Source: UBA1546 sp049302185 | Lineage (GTDB): Bacteria > Nitrospirota > Thermodesulfovibrionia > Thermodesulfovibrionales > UBA1546 | DNA: 51,444 bases | Assembly (NCBI GenBank): GCA_049302185.1 | Contig: JBAQLV010000026.1 | Coordinates: 1 to 51,444, forward strand | Reading direction: 5' to 3' | In this document: one piece after another, positions 49,713 through 51,444 of the stretch | Position numbering within the stretch: the first letter of the stretch is position 1 | How the letters are laid out: every line of letters begins with the position of its first letter | Notes under the pieces: model-generated | Told to the model about the DNA's origin: nothing | The model's database searches: none | Seen by the model: the letters and a program-made list of their open reading frames with translations, nothing else | Made by a program: the position numbers and the translations under genes

Positions 49713-50381
49713 ATGGCTATGACAGGAACAATCTTAGCAGGCGGAGAGAATCGGAGGATCCCATTGCTGAAAGGACACATTGAGATCAATGGGAAAAAAA
49801 TAATTGATTCCAGCGTCAATCTGATGAGAAACTTATTCGGAAGGGCAGTTATAAGCACAAATACACCGGAACTTTATTTTTACTGCGGGGTACCGATGAT
49901 AGGAGACATCATCAGTCAAAGGGGACCGCTTACCGGCATCTTCTCTGTACTGTCAAACATAAAGGATGATGCGATATTCGTAGTCGCCTGTGATATGCCT
50001 TTCCTAAATGACCAGCTTATGAAGTATATGGTTGAAAGATTTAATACAGAACTCAGAACTCAAAAGTCAAATCCCCCCACGCCCCCCTTTTCTAAAGGGG
50101 GGCGTGGGGGGATTACGAGATCAACACAACAGAAGTGGGATGCTGTGATACCTGTATTTGAAGGGAAGCCGCAGCCTCTTTTCGGGATATATTCAAAAAA
50201 TATTCTCGGCATCATTGAAAAAAGACTTAACAAAGGACTGAAGAGATTAAAAGATTTGTTGACAGAGATTAACGTCTTATATATAAAAGAGGAGGAGGTA
50301 AGGCAGATAGACCCCGAAGGCAGGTCATTTCTGAATATCAATACAATGGAAGACTATAAAAAGATAGTGAACAGTGAATAG
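49713..50381 (+). CDS. mobA: Molybdenum cofactor guanylyltransferase MobA, with repeat-derived insertion
   Basis: This 222-residue nucleotidyltransferase attaches GMP to molybdopterin. Motifs are TGTILAGGENRRIP at the start, ISQRGPLTGIFSVLSNI, VVACDMPFLNDQLM and PEGRSFLNINTMEDYK at the end. Between MVERFN and WDAVIPVFEGKPQPLF the usual short loop is replaced by about 25 residues including NPPTPPFSKGGRGGI. This is the translation of a heptad array and a perfect palindrome (50048-50114). The insertion keeps the frame; the conserved motifs are intact. MobA fits the TupABC importer in supplying Mo/W enzymes. Confidence 0.9.
   Translation: MAMTGTILAGGENRRIPLLKGHIEINGKKIIDSSVNLMRNLFGRAVISTNTPELYFYCGVPMIGDIISQRGPLTGIFSVLSNIKDDAIFVVACDMPFLNDQLMKYMVERFNTELRTQKSNPPTPPFSKGGRGGITRSTQQKWDAVIPVFEGKPQPLFGIYSKNILGIIEKRLNKGLKRLKDLLTEINVLYIKEEEVRQIDPEGRSFLNINTMEDYKKIVNSE
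50048..50069. repeat. In-gene heptad repeat (GAACTCA)n
   Basis: GAACTCA, GAACTCA and AAAGTCA are consecutive 7-mers inside mobA, directly followed by the palindrome at 50070. The pair together forms the in-frame insertion. Confidence 0.55.
50070..50114. repeat. Perfect 21-bp-arm palindrome inserted in mobA
   Basis: AATCCCCCCACGCCCCCCTT plus T pairs perfectly with its complement across a TCT loop. C6/G6 tracts of this form are typical of dispersed MITE- or REP-like palindromes. Here it encodes NPPTPPFSKGGRGGI. Confidence 0.8.
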
Positions 50382-50440
50382 TGAATAGTGTAAAAATGTA
50401 TTTCACGACTAAATACTATTCACTAACAACTATTCACTAC
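50368..50440. repeat. Heptad-periodic hairpin repeat (GTGAATA/TATTCAC)
   Basis: GTGAACA, GTGAATA and GTGAATA on the left and TATTCAC, TAACAAC, TATTCAC on the right are 7-bp periodic and complementary. The array begins within the last codons of mobA and runs to the tatA RBS (AAAGGAGG). Confidence 0.65.
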
Positions 50441-50457
50441 ATAAAAGGAGGTAATAT

Positions 50458-50670
50458 ATGTTTGGTTTAGGGATGCAAGAGCTAATCATTATACTGGTAA
50501 TCGTAATTGTCCTTTTTGGAGCAAAGCGGTTACCGGAACTCGCAGGCGGTATTGGAAAGGCTATAAAAAATTTCAAGAAATCCATGTCAGAGCCTGACGA
50601 GATAGACGTAACACCAAAAAAACCAACTGAAGAAGACAAAGAAAAGAAAGAAGAGGGAAAGGATAAATAG
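50458..50670 (+). CDS. tatA: Sec-independent protein translocase TatA/TatE
   Basis: This 70-residue protein has one N-terminal membrane helix (MQELIIILVIVIVLFGAKRL), the FGAKRLPEL hinge and the amphipathic helix GGIGKAIKNFKKSM, then a highly charged tail. TatA oligomers form the Tat pore for folded, often Mo-containing, periplasmic enzymes. It is downstream of mobA, a sensible association. Confidence 0.93.
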   Translation: MFGLGMQELIIILVIVIVLFGAKRLPELAGGIGKAIKNFKKSMSEPDEIDVTPKKPTEEDKEKKEEGKDK

Positions 50671-50693
50671 GTCTGTAGCAAGCAGTTCGGTAA

Positions 50694-50728
50694 GAAACTG
50701 ACTACTGACTACTGACTACTGACTACTG
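50694..50728. repeat. Heptad tandem repeat (CTACTGA)n
   Basis: CTGACTACTGACTACTGACT and on comprises about four perfect 7-bp units between tatA and alr. It ends six bases before the alr ATG and leaves no room for a normal RBS. Confidence 0.7.
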
Positions 50729-50733
50729 CCTTT

Positions 50734-51444
50734 ATGGACAGAGGACCAATAGCAGAGATAGACCTCAACGCTATCGCACATAATCTTAGAATAGCAAAAA
50801 AGATAACAGGAACCAGAACAGTCATAGCTGTTGTAAAGGCAGACGGCTATGGTCATGGCGCTGTTGAAGTTTCCCGCCGACTTGTCAAAGAAGGGGCTTC
50901 TTATCTTGCAGTGGCATACACATCAGAAGCCATAGCCCTGAGACGTGCAGGCATTAAAGCGCCAATCATTGTACTTTTTGATAAAAATAATATAGAAGAC
51001 TATCTTAAATACAGCCTTATACCCGTGGTCCATGATGTTAAAACAGCGCAAAGATTCTCTAAAGAAGCAAAGGCAAGAAAATATACTGTTAATCTGCACA
51101 TAAAAGTGGATACAGGCATGGGAAGGCTCGGTTTTAATATGGAAGACATAGAAAAAGAGATGAGCGCAATAGGTAAAATGAAGTTCATATCGGTCAGGGG
51201 GCTTATGAGTCATTTTTCCGATGCTGACCTTTATGACAGGTCATATGCCTTAATGCAGGTTGAGAGATTTAACAAAGCAAGGAACGTCCTCAGTAAAAAG
51301 GGCATCAAACAGATTCTCGGCCATATGGCTAACAGCGCTGCTGTCATGACCCTTCCCGAATCGTACTTTGATGCCGTCAGGCCCGGACTGATGCTGTATG
51401 GTTGTTCACCGATCCATGATACAGGATTCAACCCCCCTCTATCC
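50734..51444 (+). CDS. alr: Alanine racemase, N-terminal part (3' end outside window)
   Basis: The frame from ATG 50734 runs open to the window end (237 codons). It has the PLP lysine Lys35 in AVVKADGYGHGAVEVSRRL, VDTGMGRLGF, LMSHFSDAD, MANSAAVMTLP and DAVRPGLMLYG, all alanine racemase signatures. It makes D-alanine for peptidoglycan. The C-terminal beta domain with the catalytic tyrosine lies beyond the window. Confidence 0.94.
   Translation, partial: MDRGPIAEIDLNAIAHNLRIAKKITGTRTVIAVVKADGYGHGAVEVSRRLVKEGASYLAVAYTSEAIALRRAGIKAPIIVLFDKNNIEDYLKYSLIPVVHDVKTAQRFSKEAKARKYTVNLHIKVDTGMGRLGFNMEDIEKEMSAIGKMKFISVRGLMSHFSDADLYDRSYALMQVERFNKARNVLSKKGIKQILGHMANSAAVMTLPESYFDAVRPGLMLYGCSPIHDTGFNPPLS

Noticed and set aside
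6037..50728. Possible CRISPR arrays at the tandem repeats
   Set aside because: The units are 7 bp with no spacers of regular length and no cas genes are present.

Overview
The window looks like chromosome of a moderately AT-rich Gram-negative anaerobe. A Nitrospirota (Thermodesulfovibrionia-like) or deltaproteobacterial-type genome fits best, but no marker here fixes the phylum. Supporting signs are system II cytochrome c maturation (ResA/ResB/ResC), an archaeal-type class I aldolase, GH57 and GlgC glucan enzymes, RNase Y, a tungstate-type ABC importer, a ferredoxin-fused EtfA, and an outer-membrane secretin. There is no rRNA, no CRISPR array and no recognisable transposase.

Layout. 1-489 is the end of a cupin gene. 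663-5113 is a cytochrome c biogenesis operon headed by a broken chimera (nucleotidase N-terminus joined to a DsbA C-terminus). 5190-6029 is htpX. 6121-9419 is a three-gene cassette (SDR, serine-palmitoyltransferase-like enzyme, GNAT-like protein) that fits bacterial ceramide synthesis. 9550-16148 holds gcvH-lpdA and then eno-ftsB-GH57-DUF457. 16151-20440 holds an acyl-CoA dehydrogenase, yacG, a peptide-binding lipoprotein and a zinc alcohol dehydrogenase. 20558-21267 is a Phd/PIN toxin-antitoxin pair.

21425-27696 is the accessory core: a LuxR-type regulator with a degenerate receiver, a PilZ remnant, secreted beta-rich proteins (one frameshifted), a duplicated chaperone-like protein and a lipoprotein secretin. 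I read it as a possible secretin-dependent surface-structure pathway. It is followed by a RelBE-type pair, and on the minus strand by aldolase, nrdR, glyA and rpiB. tupABC, tRNA-Leu(UAA), a graveyard of chemosensory fragments and glgC come next.

36198-51444 is mostly housekeeping: CCA transferase, a dppBC permease pair with an apparent ATT start, a DksA-like protein with a basic tail, hpt, queD, pmbA, etfBA, fabD, an MFS transporter, ymdB, rny with a probable 6S RNA upstream, mobA, tatA and the start of alr.

Two themes cut across the window. First, gene decay by internal deletion or frameshift: nucleotidase-DsbA, PilZ, a beta-rich surface protein, and DUF4388/CheB/receiver pieces. Second, many non-coding repeats: 7-bp periodic arrays whose unit differs at each site, dRS3-like GTCATTCCCC palindromes, a CCCCGTTAGAAA hairpin family, a 21-nt dispersed repeat carrying a Shine-Dalgarno-like tail, and a 185-bp palindrome. 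Two repeats lie in frame inside enzyme genes.
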